Part shown: in pieces, positions 46,369-53,974 of the stretch | Layout: each line of letters starts with the position of its first letter | Position numbering within the stretch: the stretch's first letter is position 1 | NCBI GenBank assembly: GCA_002724395.1 | Contig: PBOR01000035.1 | Span: 1-64,000, forward strand | Reading direction: 5' to 3' | Length of the DNA stretch: 64,000 nucleotides | Source: Rhodospirillaceae bacterium | GTDB taxonomy: Bacteria; Pseudomonadota; Alphaproteobacteria; UBA8366 | The notes under the pieces: generated by a model | Told to the model about the DNA's origin: nothing | The model's database searches: none | The model's input: the letters and a program-made list of their open reading frames with translations, nothing else | Position numbers and translations under genes: made by a program

Positions 46369-46677
46369 CTATACTTTAATGAAAACGGTGCCGTCTTCGA
46401 CTTTCGTTTGGTAGATCTTCAGGTCTTGCTCTACAGGTGGGCAGAGTGCTTTGCCGGTTTTGATGTTGAAACGACCATCATGCAGTGGGCACTCGATTAT
46501 ATCACCCTCTTGGAAACCGTCAGCCATAGATGCAAACGCATGAGTGCAAATATTAGCGGTAGCAAATATCTCACTATCTACATTGTAAAGTGCAATATCG
46601 TCATCGCCGATTTGTACTTTTATGGGTTCATCCGGCTTAATATCGGCTGCGGATGCTACCTGGTGCCACTCACTCAC
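46369..46677 (-). CDS. Rieske [2Fe-2S] ferredoxin
   Basis: 102 residues from GTG at 46675-46677, supported by an AGGAG eight bases upstream; the longer frame has a non-coding-like head. The Rieske cluster ligands are C44-H46 in NICTHAF and C63-H66 in ECPLHDG, followed by FNIKTGKALCPPVEQDLKIY, typical of small soluble NirD/BphA3-like ferredoxins. Soluble, cytoplasmic. It should shuttle electrons from the next gene product (ferredoxin reductase, 13 nt downstream) to an oxygenase or another acceptor. The preceding ThDP enzyme gene is 73 nt upstream. Confidence 0.93.
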   Translation of the reverse strand: MSEWHQVASAADIKPDEPIKVQIGDDDIALYNVDSEIFATANICTHAFASMADGFQEGDIIECPLHDGRFNIKTGKALCPPVEQDLKIYQTKVEDGTVFIKV

Positions 46678-46750
46678 GATCCAATCTCCTCGAAAAGAAT
46701 GTCGACAAACCACATATAAGGTCTTTTAGGTTTATAAGGTTGTCGTTGGG

Positions 46751-48574
46751 TTAGTTCAACGCTGTGCGAATATCTACTAAGGCAACTCCGCCGGCTTCCA
46801 CATCTGCGACCGCTTTCTTTAGGTTCGCTGCAATTTCATTAGGATTATCGATCGGGCCATAGCCGGTTGCGCCGAAAGACCGAGCCGTACTGGCGAAATC
46901 TATATCGGGTCCAATCATTTTTTGGCCAATCCAGGCATTTTCCGGTGGTCGTCCGCGATACTTGGCAAGCTTGGATTGATGTTCCTCGTCATTGCCGAAC
47001 GAATTATTGTTATGGAGTACAATTAAGACTGGGATTTTATAATGGGCCGCGCTCCAAAGCGCTGCGGGGTTCATGCTAAAATCACCGTCGCCCATAATAC
47101 AGACAGTAAAGCGACCCATATCGCGTGCTGCTAAAGCAGAACCAACTACGCCACCGGGCCCATAGCCAACGCCTCCACCGGCGTTATTGCCAAGATATTG
47201 ATTGCAACCCTCAAATTTCCAAATACCTTCGTACCAGCTGCGGTAATTTCGGTTAGCGACAACATAGGGTTTGTCCTTAACCGCCTCCCACACTTCATGG
47301 ATAAGGCGAGGAACCGAAATGGGGTCATTATCAAAATTCTTTTCCAAAACATCCTTTTGTATCTTCCGAAGAGCGTCGTGACGTTTTGCAATAGCTTTAG
47401 CATTCGCTTGCGCCTTCTTCTGCCATTCAGGATTTTTCTCGGCTCGGTTCTTCAGCTCAACAAGAAGCTGTTTCATCCCGTAAAGTGGGTCGGCGAATAG
47501 GTGCAGGTCAACCGGCGGAAGGGAACCGCCAATTGCTGCCCAATTATCGATGGAAAGGTCGTTAAGTGACAGATCAATAACTATTTTTGGGTTATCGCCT
47601 TCGACGATATAACCGTAACCGCCACCACGTGCTTTGCCATATTCACCTGTCAGATCCGCCACATCTTGATTATCGATAATCAGGATTAAGTCCGCCTCGC
47701 CGCGAATTTTGCTTTCTTTCGTGGGACCGAAGCCACCGGTGAGATTTTGTGGGTGGTCGGTCGGCATGCAGACCACGTCTTTACCCTCTTGATAAGCGGC
47801 GCCGGTGAGCTCAACTAGTTCCTGAAGATACTTGGTTGTGCCAGCGATACGGCCAAATCGACCGCCAATAATAAGCGGTAATTTGGCTTCCATAATCATA
47901 TTGGCCGCCGCTTCAATGGTCTCCTGCGTGGCAGCGACTGGGGGGGAAATTTTGTAACGAGGTAGAGACATGTCAGGGATGGTAACTGCCTCATCGAGTT
48001 CTTCCTCTTGGACAGTTGCATCAATAGATACGTAAGTAATACCTTTGGGCGCATTACCCGCAATACGGTACGCTTTTGCTAGTGAATTCAATGTGCCTTG
48101 CTGAGTTGGAGGCTCATCCGTCCATTTTGTATAGGGGCGCATTAGTTCAGATTGATTATTAGCTGCATGTAGCCAATCGATTAGACGCCGCTCTGCTGGG
48201 TCTAAAGGGCCGGAGCCACCAATGACCAGCATTGGCGCTCGATCAGCAAACGCATTCCAAAATGACATCATCGCATGCTGAAGACCAACCAAATTATGCA
48301 GTATTACGCAGGCAGGTTTGTTGGTCATTTTTGCATAACCATGGGCCATTGAAACGGCTATCTCCTCATGTGCACAAAGAATCATTTCCGGCTTGTGGTT
48401 GCGACCATAGTTGACCAATGAATCATGAAGCCCGCGAAAGGTCGAGCCTGGCGTGAGCGTAACATAGTCGAATCCCATTTCACGGATCATATCGACCATG
48501 ATATCCGACCCGTATTTAGGGTCTTCTTGGTTGGCGGGGAGATTTACTGGTACCTCGGTTGTAGTGTCCTTCAT
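46751..48574 (-). CDS. Thiamine diphosphate-dependent enzyme, acetolactate-synthase-like
   Basis: 607 residues with the three-domain layout of the acetolactate synthase/benzoylformate decarboxylase superfamily. Catalytic Glu is in CAHEEIAVSMAHGYAK near residue 68; the central domain has LIIGGRFGRIAG near 234; the ThDP-binding motif is GDGDFSMNPAALWSAAHYKIPVLIVLHNNNSFGN near 496 (GDG to NN). The N-terminus has an extra 20 residues before GSDIMVDMIREMG. It is not obviously sulfopyruvate decarboxylase or IlvB, since no small regulatory subunit is beside it. The ATG overlaps the stop of a small upstream ORF. Decarboxylation or carboligation of a 2-oxo acid is inferred. Confidence 0.86.
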   Translation of the reverse strand: MKDTTTEVPVNLPANQEDPKYGSDIMVDMIREMGFDYVTLTPGSTFRGLHDSLVNYGRNHKPEMILCAHEEIAVSMAHGYAKMTNKPACVILHNLVGLQHAMMSFWNAFADRAPMLVIGGSGPLDPAERRLIDWLHAANNQSELMRPYTKWTDEPPTQQGTLNSLAKAYRIAGNAPKGITYVSIDATVQEEELDEAVTIPDMSLPRYKISPPVAATQETIEAAANMIMEAKLPLIIGGRFGRIAGTTKYLQELVELTGAAYQEGKDVVCMPTDHPQNLTGGFGPTKESKIRGEADLILIIDNQDVADLTGEYGKARGGGYGYIVEGDNPKIVIDLSLNDLSIDNWAAIGGSLPPVDLHLFADPLYGMKQLLVELKNRAEKNPEWQKKAQANAKAIAKRHDALRKIQKDVLEKNFDNDPISVPRLIHEVWEAVKDKPYVVANRNYRSWYEGIWKFEGCNQYLGNNAGGGVGYGPGGVVGSALAARDMGRFTVCIMGDGDFSMNPAALWSAAHYKIPVLIVLHNNNSFGNDEEHQSKLAKYRGRPPENAWIGQKMIGPDIDFASTARSFGATGYGPIDNPNEIAANLKKAVADVEAGGVALVDIRTALN

Positions 48575-48816
48575 AATAGTTCGTCCGGTTTAAGTGTGGG
48601 AAAGAAAGGTGCGCCATCTAAACCGCGGCGCCGCGCAACTTTTTTTAATTCGATCTGATTAGAAGCAAGGCTTGAGTAAGGTTCCTTTGATAATAAAGTC
48701 GATAAATTAAGTGAATTTTTGCATTGAATGATTGGCGCTATATTCGCAGCAGCTCCGACAGGGCTAGCGACAGGACCAGCCGGTACCGCAAAAGTTCTCT
48801 TCAAGGAGTAATCCAA
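48571..48816 (-). CDS. Small hypothetical protein, coupled to the ThDP enzyme
   Basis: 81 residues from TTG at 48814-48816, with AGGA six bases upstream (48823-48826). The stop overlaps the ThDP-enzyme ATG in an ATGA arrangement, which suggests translational coupling; the ThDP gene has no obvious ribosome site of its own. No family is recognised. The second half is rich in charged and aromatic residues (ELKKVARRRGLDGAPFFPTL) and looks coding, while the first half is less convincing. Its place between the UbiD genes and the ThDP enzyme makes an accessory role plausible. Confidence 0.5.
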   Translation of the reverse strand: MDYSLKRTFAVPAGPVASPVGAAANIAPIIQCKNSLNLSTLLSKEPYSSLASNQIELKKVARRRGLDGAPFFPTLKPDELL

Positions 48817-48921
48817 TAATTTTCCTATCTATTAAAAAATCAAATTTTTATCGTGCAAAAGCTATGCGAAATGTTGATTTAACGCAACTGCTAGGCCAAA
48901 TTTATATGTAATTTCCGTTGC

Positions 48922-50562
48922 TTATACGTTTTTATTGCGTGCCTCAGGCCGAATAGGTGTTTCTGGTCGAATATCCTTTTTTATTTTTTGTTTTGAGATT
49001 TCACCGTTCCTCAAATAATGCCCATCTGTCGCCCGTTTTGCTGCTTCATCCCATTCATCAGACCAGTCACCAAGGGTATATCCGTGCCACGGGCTTTCGG
49101 GTTTCAGTGGCGGTAAACCTAATTTTTCCCAGAGGTCTTTGGCGTGTTCCATATACTCTTTTCTCGGTAGGGCGAGCGGGGGCATGGGTCCCTTCATTGT
49201 GGCATCAATGAGGAGGGTTGAGTCATGCTCAATGGACCGCTTAATACGGGGGCCTTGGCCATGGCCGCGATGTTCCAAAATATGGCAATCTAGGATCGGA
49301 TTGCAACGATAGGACATCGCCCAAAAAACCGCGTCTCCGTTATCCGGGTCAATATCGTCATTAATGGCAATAATAAATTTACCCACATTACTTTGTAGCG
49401 CAGTGCAGCCATAGAGCGCGCGCCAAACTTCGGTAGATGGAGCGTCGCGCTCCATTTGCACGAATATTACTTTGCGGAGGTTTGTTAGTGGCTCGTGAAG
49501 TGAAACCTTGATCACCCCTTGTATACCCAAGTTATCGCGTAAATGGGTCAGGTAGAGCGGCTCATACGCAAGGCGTTTGATGACCGAAGATTCACTCGGT
49601 GTGACTTGGCTGATTATGGATGGAATTACCGCTTTTTTGCGCCGCGTGATAGCGGTGACCTGGAATATCATATTGTAGGACTCCAGAGCCACGTAGCCAG
49701 CGGATTCGCCGAATGGGGCCTCTGGTTCGACATGCTCCGTTGAGATCAACCCCTCAATTACTAGCTCAGATTCGGCAGGCACATCTAAATCGATCGTTTT
49801 AGCTTTGGTAACGTTAATGGGTTCACCTACAAGACCGCCAGCGACATCGATTTCGTCATAGCCCATTTTGAGCTTTTGCGGTGACATGTAGTTGAATGCT
49901 GGTGGACAGCCGATAACGATGGCGCACGGCATAGGTTCTCCGCGTTCTTTCCATTTTTTCCAATGTATATATCCCTCTGCACCGCCAGGTCGAATAACCA
50001 TTCGGACGGCCATACGGTTGGAGGCTTTCAAGCCAGCACGATAGGTGCCGGAATTTTGGATGCCCGTCTCCGGGTCCTTAGTTATTACGTTGGTTGCGGT
50101 AAGGTAAGGGGCAGAATCGAAACCTGGAGTAGAGATAGGAATTGGCAGAGCGTCTAAGCCCTTGCCTTCGCCAATTAGGTCCTCACCGGTCTCAATCACT
50201 TCATGGCAAGGTGCGTTATCCACATGGTTGGGTTTAATTGGATTAGAGATCGCGTGGTTCCAAGTCTCTCCAATTTTATTGGGCTCGCAGCCAATGCCGA
50301 TTTTATAGATTTCTGGATTGGTTGCGAGCGCGCCAATTACTACTGGGATATCATATTTTCGGCCTAAGCTGTCCGTAATATTGTTAAATAGGAACGCCTT
50401 ACGATCGGCTTCGTTGATACCGCCGCGGAATTGCCACCGCACCAGGGGGTGCATCTCGGTATCTTTATTAATTGGCTCATCGATTTCGACCAAGAGCCCT
50501 GCCTTTCGGAGGGCTTCGATATGATCGTGGAGGTCGGGATATCCTCTTTTTGGTGGTGGCAT
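48922..50562 (-). CDS. UbiD-type decarboxylase, copy 1
   Basis: 546 residues from ATG at 50560-50562 (AAGGA upstream). UbiD enzymes reversibly decarboxylate aromatic or alpha,beta-unsaturated acids using prenylated FMN. The catalytic pair E-x4-E is in EPEAPFGESAGY near residue 279; the Arg is in QNSGTYRAG near 170, and Asn of the same segment plus Glu in YDEIDVAGG are expected metal/cofactor ligands. The His that in Fdc1/UbiD lies after a V-I-x-P-type segment is replaced by Gly in RPGGAEGY. It is the last of four tandem homologues, 19 nt after copy 2. Substrate unknown. Confidence 0.9.
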   Translation of the reverse strand: MPPPKRGYPDLHDHIEALRKAGLLVEIDEPINKDTEMHPLVRWQFRGGINEADRKAFLFNNITDSLGRKYDIPVVIGALATNPEIYKIGIGCEPNKIGETWNHAISNPIKPNHVDNAPCHEVIETGEDLIGEGKGLDALPIPISTPGFDSAPYLTATNVITKDPETGIQNSGTYRAGLKASNRMAVRMVIRPGGAEGYIHWKKWKERGEPMPCAIVIGCPPAFNYMSPQKLKMGYDEIDVAGGLVGEPINVTKAKTIDLDVPAESELVIEGLISTEHVEPEAPFGESAGYVALESYNMIFQVTAITRRKKAVIPSIISQVTPSESSVIKRLAYEPLYLTHLRDNLGIQGVIKVSLHEPLTNLRKVIFVQMERDAPSTEVWRALYGCTALQSNVGKFIIAINDDIDPDNGDAVFWAMSYRCNPILDCHILEHRGHGQGPRIKRSIEHDSTLLIDATMKGPMPPLALPRKEYMEHAKDLWEKLGLPPLKPESPWHGYTLGDWSDEWDEAAKRATDGHYLRNGEISKQKIKKDIRPETPIRPEARNKNV

Positions 50563-50581
50563 GAGGGCAGTTCCTTTTTTT

Positions 50582-52216
50582 TTATCTGTCGTCCGCCACC
50601 TGATCAGTAGGTGTTTCAGGAATGAGTCCTTTGCGAACACGCTGTGCGGTCAGCGAGCCATTCTCCGCATAAAGCCCTTTTGCAGCACGCTCGGCCATCT
50701 TATCCCAGTACTCAGTCCAATTACCAAGTTCATAGCCGTGCCAGGGGGTTTCAGGGCGTAGGGTTGGGAGCCCAAGCTCCTCCCAAATCTTGGCTGCATT
50801 TTCCATATATTTTTTTTTGGGTAAGGCAAGTGGCGGCATTACAGATTCCATTGTCGCGTTAATCAGTAATGTGGAGTCTGGATCAGGGCGTGTATCGGCA
50901 TCAGGGCCGTGGCCCGGAGCTCGGAAGGGAAGAATTGCAGAATCTTCTGCAGGATTGGAACGGTAAGCCATAGCCCAGAAGATGGAGTCTGGATTATCCG
51001 GATCGATATCATCGTTAACTGCAATGACAAACTTTGCACAGTCTGCCCGATAATTAGCCGCACCATAAAGGGCTCGCCAAATTTCGGTCTTGGCTGCGCC
51101 CTGATCCATGATCACTATAATAAAGCGTAACACCGACGTGAGTGGCTCATGCATTACAAGCCCTTTAATACCTTGGATGCCGAGATTGTCTCGAAGATGG
51201 CTCAGGAATACCGATTGCTGTGCTGTACGTCGGATAACCGAAGATTCGCTTGGTGTTACCTGGCTGATAATAGATGGTAGTACGGCTTTCGTTTTGCGGG
51301 TGATGGCTGTGACCTCAAAAGCCATATTATAGGCTTCAAGCGCAACATAGCCGTGGCTTTCGCCGAAGGGTCCTTCCGGTTCGAGATGATCAGTGGCAAT
51401 TAATCCCTCAATAACGATCTCGGCTTCCGCAGGCACCATCAGATCAACGGTTTGGGCTTTTACTACATTGATGGGTCCGCCTGCGAGGCCACCTGCAATG
51501 GCAAGTTCATCCATTCCATGTTGAAATTTAGCGGGGGAACAATAATTCACCAGAGGAGGGCAACCGACCACAATAGCGCAGGGCATTTTTTCCTCCCGTT
51601 CCTTGTATTTTAGCCAGTGCTGATAGCCATCCGCTCCGCCAATACGCGAGGACATGCGTACTCCGAGGCGGTGAGAATCTTTTAGTCCAGCGCGATATGT
51701 ACCCATATTTTGAGTGCCGTCGTCCGGATCTCTAGTGATACAATTGGTGTTGGTGAAATAAGGGGCGGAGTCGAACCCGGGAGTTGATATGGGGACGGGA
51801 AAGGCGTCTAGTCCGTTGCCGTCGCCCAACAGTTCTTTACCCGTAATAACTATTTCTTGGCACGGGGCTTCTTGCACTTCTGCTGGCGGAATAGGGTTGG
51901 CAACCGCATCTTGCCAGGCCTTATTGATCTTATCGAGCGGTTGACCCATGCCGACGCCATAAATTTCCGGCGTGGCGGCAAGTGAGCCTACCGCAACCGG
52001 CATATCATATGCGCGACCTTTACTGTCGATGATATTGGTAAATAAAAAAGCCTTACGGTCTTTAACGGGAATTCCCCCCCTGAACTGCCATCGCACTAAT
52101 GGATGTAATTCGGTATCTTTATTGACCGGCTCGTCGATGCGCTGCAATAGGCCCGCTTTTTCGAGCGCCTGTAGATGCTCCGGTAGGTCGGCATAGGTAC
52201 GTTTAGGACTGGGCAT
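50582..52216 (-). CDS. UbiD-type decarboxylase, copy 2
   Basis: 544 residues. Similar to copies 1 and 3 across its length but distinct throughout. Catalytic set: QNMGTYRAGLKDSHRLGVR near residue 168 (Asn and Arg as in QNMGTYR), MDELAIAGG near 230 and EPEGPFGESHGYVALE near 279 (E-x4-E). In place of the metal His there is SSRIGGADGYQHW. Starts with ATG five bases after the stop of a 29-codon ORF and has no clear ribosome site of its own, so it may be translated by coupling. Its exact acid substrate is unknown; the family needs prFMN from UbiX, encoded at 61406-61987. Confidence 0.9.
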   Translation of the reverse strand: MPSPKRTYADLPEHLQALEKAGLLQRIDEPVNKDTELHPLVRWQFRGGIPVKDRKAFLFTNIIDSKGRAYDMPVAVGSLAATPEIYGVGMGQPLDKINKAWQDAVANPIPPAEVQEAPCQEIVITGKELLGDGNGLDAFPVPISTPGFDSAPYFTNTNCITRDPDDGTQNMGTYRAGLKDSHRLGVRMSSRIGGADGYQHWLKYKEREEKMPCAIVVGCPPLVNYCSPAKFQHGMDELAIAGGLAGGPINVVKAQTVDLMVPAEAEIVIEGLIATDHLEPEGPFGESHGYVALEAYNMAFEVTAITRKTKAVLPSIISQVTPSESSVIRRTAQQSVFLSHLRDNLGIQGIKGLVMHEPLTSVLRFIIVIMDQGAAKTEIWRALYGAANYRADCAKFVIAVNDDIDPDNPDSIFWAMAYRSNPAEDSAILPFRAPGHGPDADTRPDPDSTLLINATMESVMPPLALPKKKYMENAAKIWEELGLPTLRPETPWHGYELGNWTEYWDKMAERAAKGLYAENGSLTAQRVRKGLIPETPTDQVADDR

Positions 52217-52221
52217 GGTGA

Positions 52222-52311
52222 CTAATTATTCCTGCTGACTAGCCAACGGACAAAAATACCAACACCGGCACCGATGATGATGAGGACGACGATTTCTAAA
52301 TTCTGATACAA
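52222..52311 (-). CDS. 29-residue single-span membrane peptide
   Basis: A TTG-initiated frame of 29 codons with a strong GGAGG site nine bases upstream (52321-52325, inside the end of UbiD copy 3). The product has one hydrophobic span, LEIVVLIIIGAGVGIFVRWL, flanked by an N-terminal YQN and a C-terminal SRNN, so it reads as a one-pass membrane peptide. It starts 4 nt after the UbiD copy 3 stop and ends 5 nt before the UbiD copy 2 ATG, occupying almost the whole spacer. No family is recognised. It may act as a leader that couples translation of copy 2, or as a small membrane subunit. Confidence 0.6.
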   Translation of the reverse strand: MYQNLEIVVLIIIGAGVGIFVRWLVSRNN

Positions 52312-52315
52312 TCTC

Positions 52316-53953
52316 TTATTCCTCCGTCGGTTTGCCAGGTGTCATCTCGATGTCCGTAACGAGGGTTTCCGGTTTGACACCTTGGACAAGGCGTTTTTCG
52401 GTGAGCTCTCCGTTCGTTTTGTAATCGCCCGCGGCTGCACGTTTTGCCATTTCGTCCCAATATGAATTCCAATCGCCTAATTCGTAGCCATGCCAAGGTG
52501 TTTCTGGTTTTAGCTCGGGTAGGCCCAACCGTTCCCAAAGTGCTTTGGCGTTTTCCATATATTCGCGCTTGGGCAACGCAACCGGCGGCATGTCTGCCTT
52601 GATTGTAGCATTGATCAACATGGTAGCGTCATTTCCATGTCCTTTGGGACCGTGCCCACCGCTGCGGTGCGGTAAAACGTGAACATCAAGAGCTGGATTC
52701 GAGCGGTAGGTTATGGACCATAAAATGGCATCTCCGTTCAGTGGATCAATGTCTTCACTCACGGCTATGACATATTTACCGCAGTCAGCGCGAAAATTCG
52801 AAATCCCGTAGAGCGCGCGCCATACTTCGGTGGGCGCAGCCTCGCGGTCCATGACGAGAAAGGTAACCTTACGAAGGTTTGTGAGTGGCTCATGAAGAGC
52901 GATACTCTTGATACCTTGGATACCCAGATTATCTCGTAAATGCGCCATAAACATGGGCTCGTAAGCAACCCGCTTAATAACTGACGATTCGCTTGGTGTG
53001 ACTTGACTAATAATGGAGGGAATAACCGGTTTTTCTTTCATACAAATCGCTGTAATTTCCATCTGCATGTTGAAACCTTCAAGCGCGATATGGCCATGGC
53101 TTTCGCCGAATGGGCCTTCGGGTTCAAGGTACTCTGTATCAACCAAACCCTCGATCACTAATTCCGATTGTGAAGGCACAAGTAGATCACTGGTTTTGCA
53201 TTTCACGATTTGGATGGGTTCGCCAGCTAGGCCGCCCGCTACATCGATTTCATCAATAGTACGGGGTAGTTTTTGCGGGCCCATAAACGCAACGTGCGGT
53301 GGACATCCTATAACGAATGCTACCGGCATTTTTTCGCCGCGCTTCTGATACTTCACCCAATGGGCATAGCCGCCTGCACCGCCGGTCCGGCTCGACATCC
53401 GGACCCCCAGTCTATTGGAAGATTTTAGGCCAGCTCTATACGTGCCGATATTTTGAATGCCGGTTTCTGGATCTTTTGTTACGCAGTTGGTCGCGGTGAA
53501 GTAGGGTGCGGCATCGTAGCCAGGCGTAGATATAGGGATTGGCAAGGTATCTAGGCCCTTACCTTCGCCGATCAATTCGTTGCCTGTAATAACTACTTCG
53601 TGACAAGGTGCATCGGATACTTCAAGGGGTTTGATGGGGTTTGAGATTGCTTGTTCCCAATGGGAGCCGATCTTATCCATCGGTACATTCATGCCGATGC
53701 GGTAGATTTCCGGCGTGGTGGCCAGAGCGCCAACTACAACTGGGTAATCGTATTTGCGGCCCCTACTATCCGTGATGTTGGTAAACATCCATGCCTTGCG
53801 ATTGTATTCTGGAATGCCCCCTCGAAATTGCCATCGCACCAACGGGTGCATTTCCGTATCTTTGTTTATTGCGCGGTCGACGGTTCGGAGTAGGCCAGAT
53901 TTTTCCAGCTCGGCTAGGTGTTCCTGATAGTCTCTATATCCGCGTTTAGCCAC
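52316..53953 (-). CDS. UbiD-type decarboxylase, copy 3
   Basis: 545 residues. Catalytic set: QNIGTYRAG near residue 167, IDEIDVAGG near 229, and EPEGPFGESHGHIALE near 278 with the E-x4-E pair. The metal-His position reads SSRTGGAGGYAHW, as in copies 1 and 2. A typical C-terminal end, PETPWHGYELGDWNSYWDEM (shared wording in all four copies as PWHGYELGDW), is a local family feature. It lies 21 nt after copy 4 and is followed by the tiny membrane-peptide ORF. Substrate unknown. Confidence 0.9.
   Translation of the reverse strand: MAKRGYRDYQEHLAELEKSGLLRTVDRAINKDTEMHPLVRWQFRGGIPEYNRKAWMFTNITDSRGRKYDYPVVVGALATTPEIYRIGMNVPMDKIGSHWEQAISNPIKPLEVSDAPCHEVVITGNELIGEGKGLDTLPIPISTPGYDAAPYFTATNCVTKDPETGIQNIGTYRAGLKSSNRLGVRMSSRTGGAGGYAHWVKYQKRGEKMPVAFVIGCPPHVAFMGPQKLPRTIDEIDVAGGLAGEPIQIVKCKTSDLLVPSQSELVIEGLVDTEYLEPEGPFGESHGHIALEGFNMQMEITAICMKEKPVIPSIISQVTPSESSVIKRVAYEPMFMAHLRDNLGIQGIKSIALHEPLTNLRKVTFLVMDREAAPTEVWRALYGISNFRADCGKYVIAVSEDIDPLNGDAILWSITYRSNPALDVHVLPHRSGGHGPKGHGNDATMLINATIKADMPPVALPKREYMENAKALWERLGLPELKPETPWHGYELGDWNSYWDEMAKRAAAGDYKTNGELTEKRLVQGVKPETLVTDIEMTPGKPTEE
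52321..52325 (-). promoter_or_regulatory. Ribosome-binding site for the 29-codon ORF
   Basis: GGAGG on the minus strand, nine bases before the TTG at 52309-52311. It is one of the best sites in the UbiD cluster although no longer gene uses it, which is the main reason to think the tiny ORF is translated. Confidence 0.55.
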
Positions 53954-53974
53954 GAGCCGTATCTCCGAGTGCTA

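Noticed and set aside
46751-48574. ThDP enzyme as sulfopyruvate decarboxylase to complete a coenzyme M pathway
   Set aside because: It is a full-length three-domain protein, not the split ComD/ComE form, and it lies with the UbiD genes 25 kb away.
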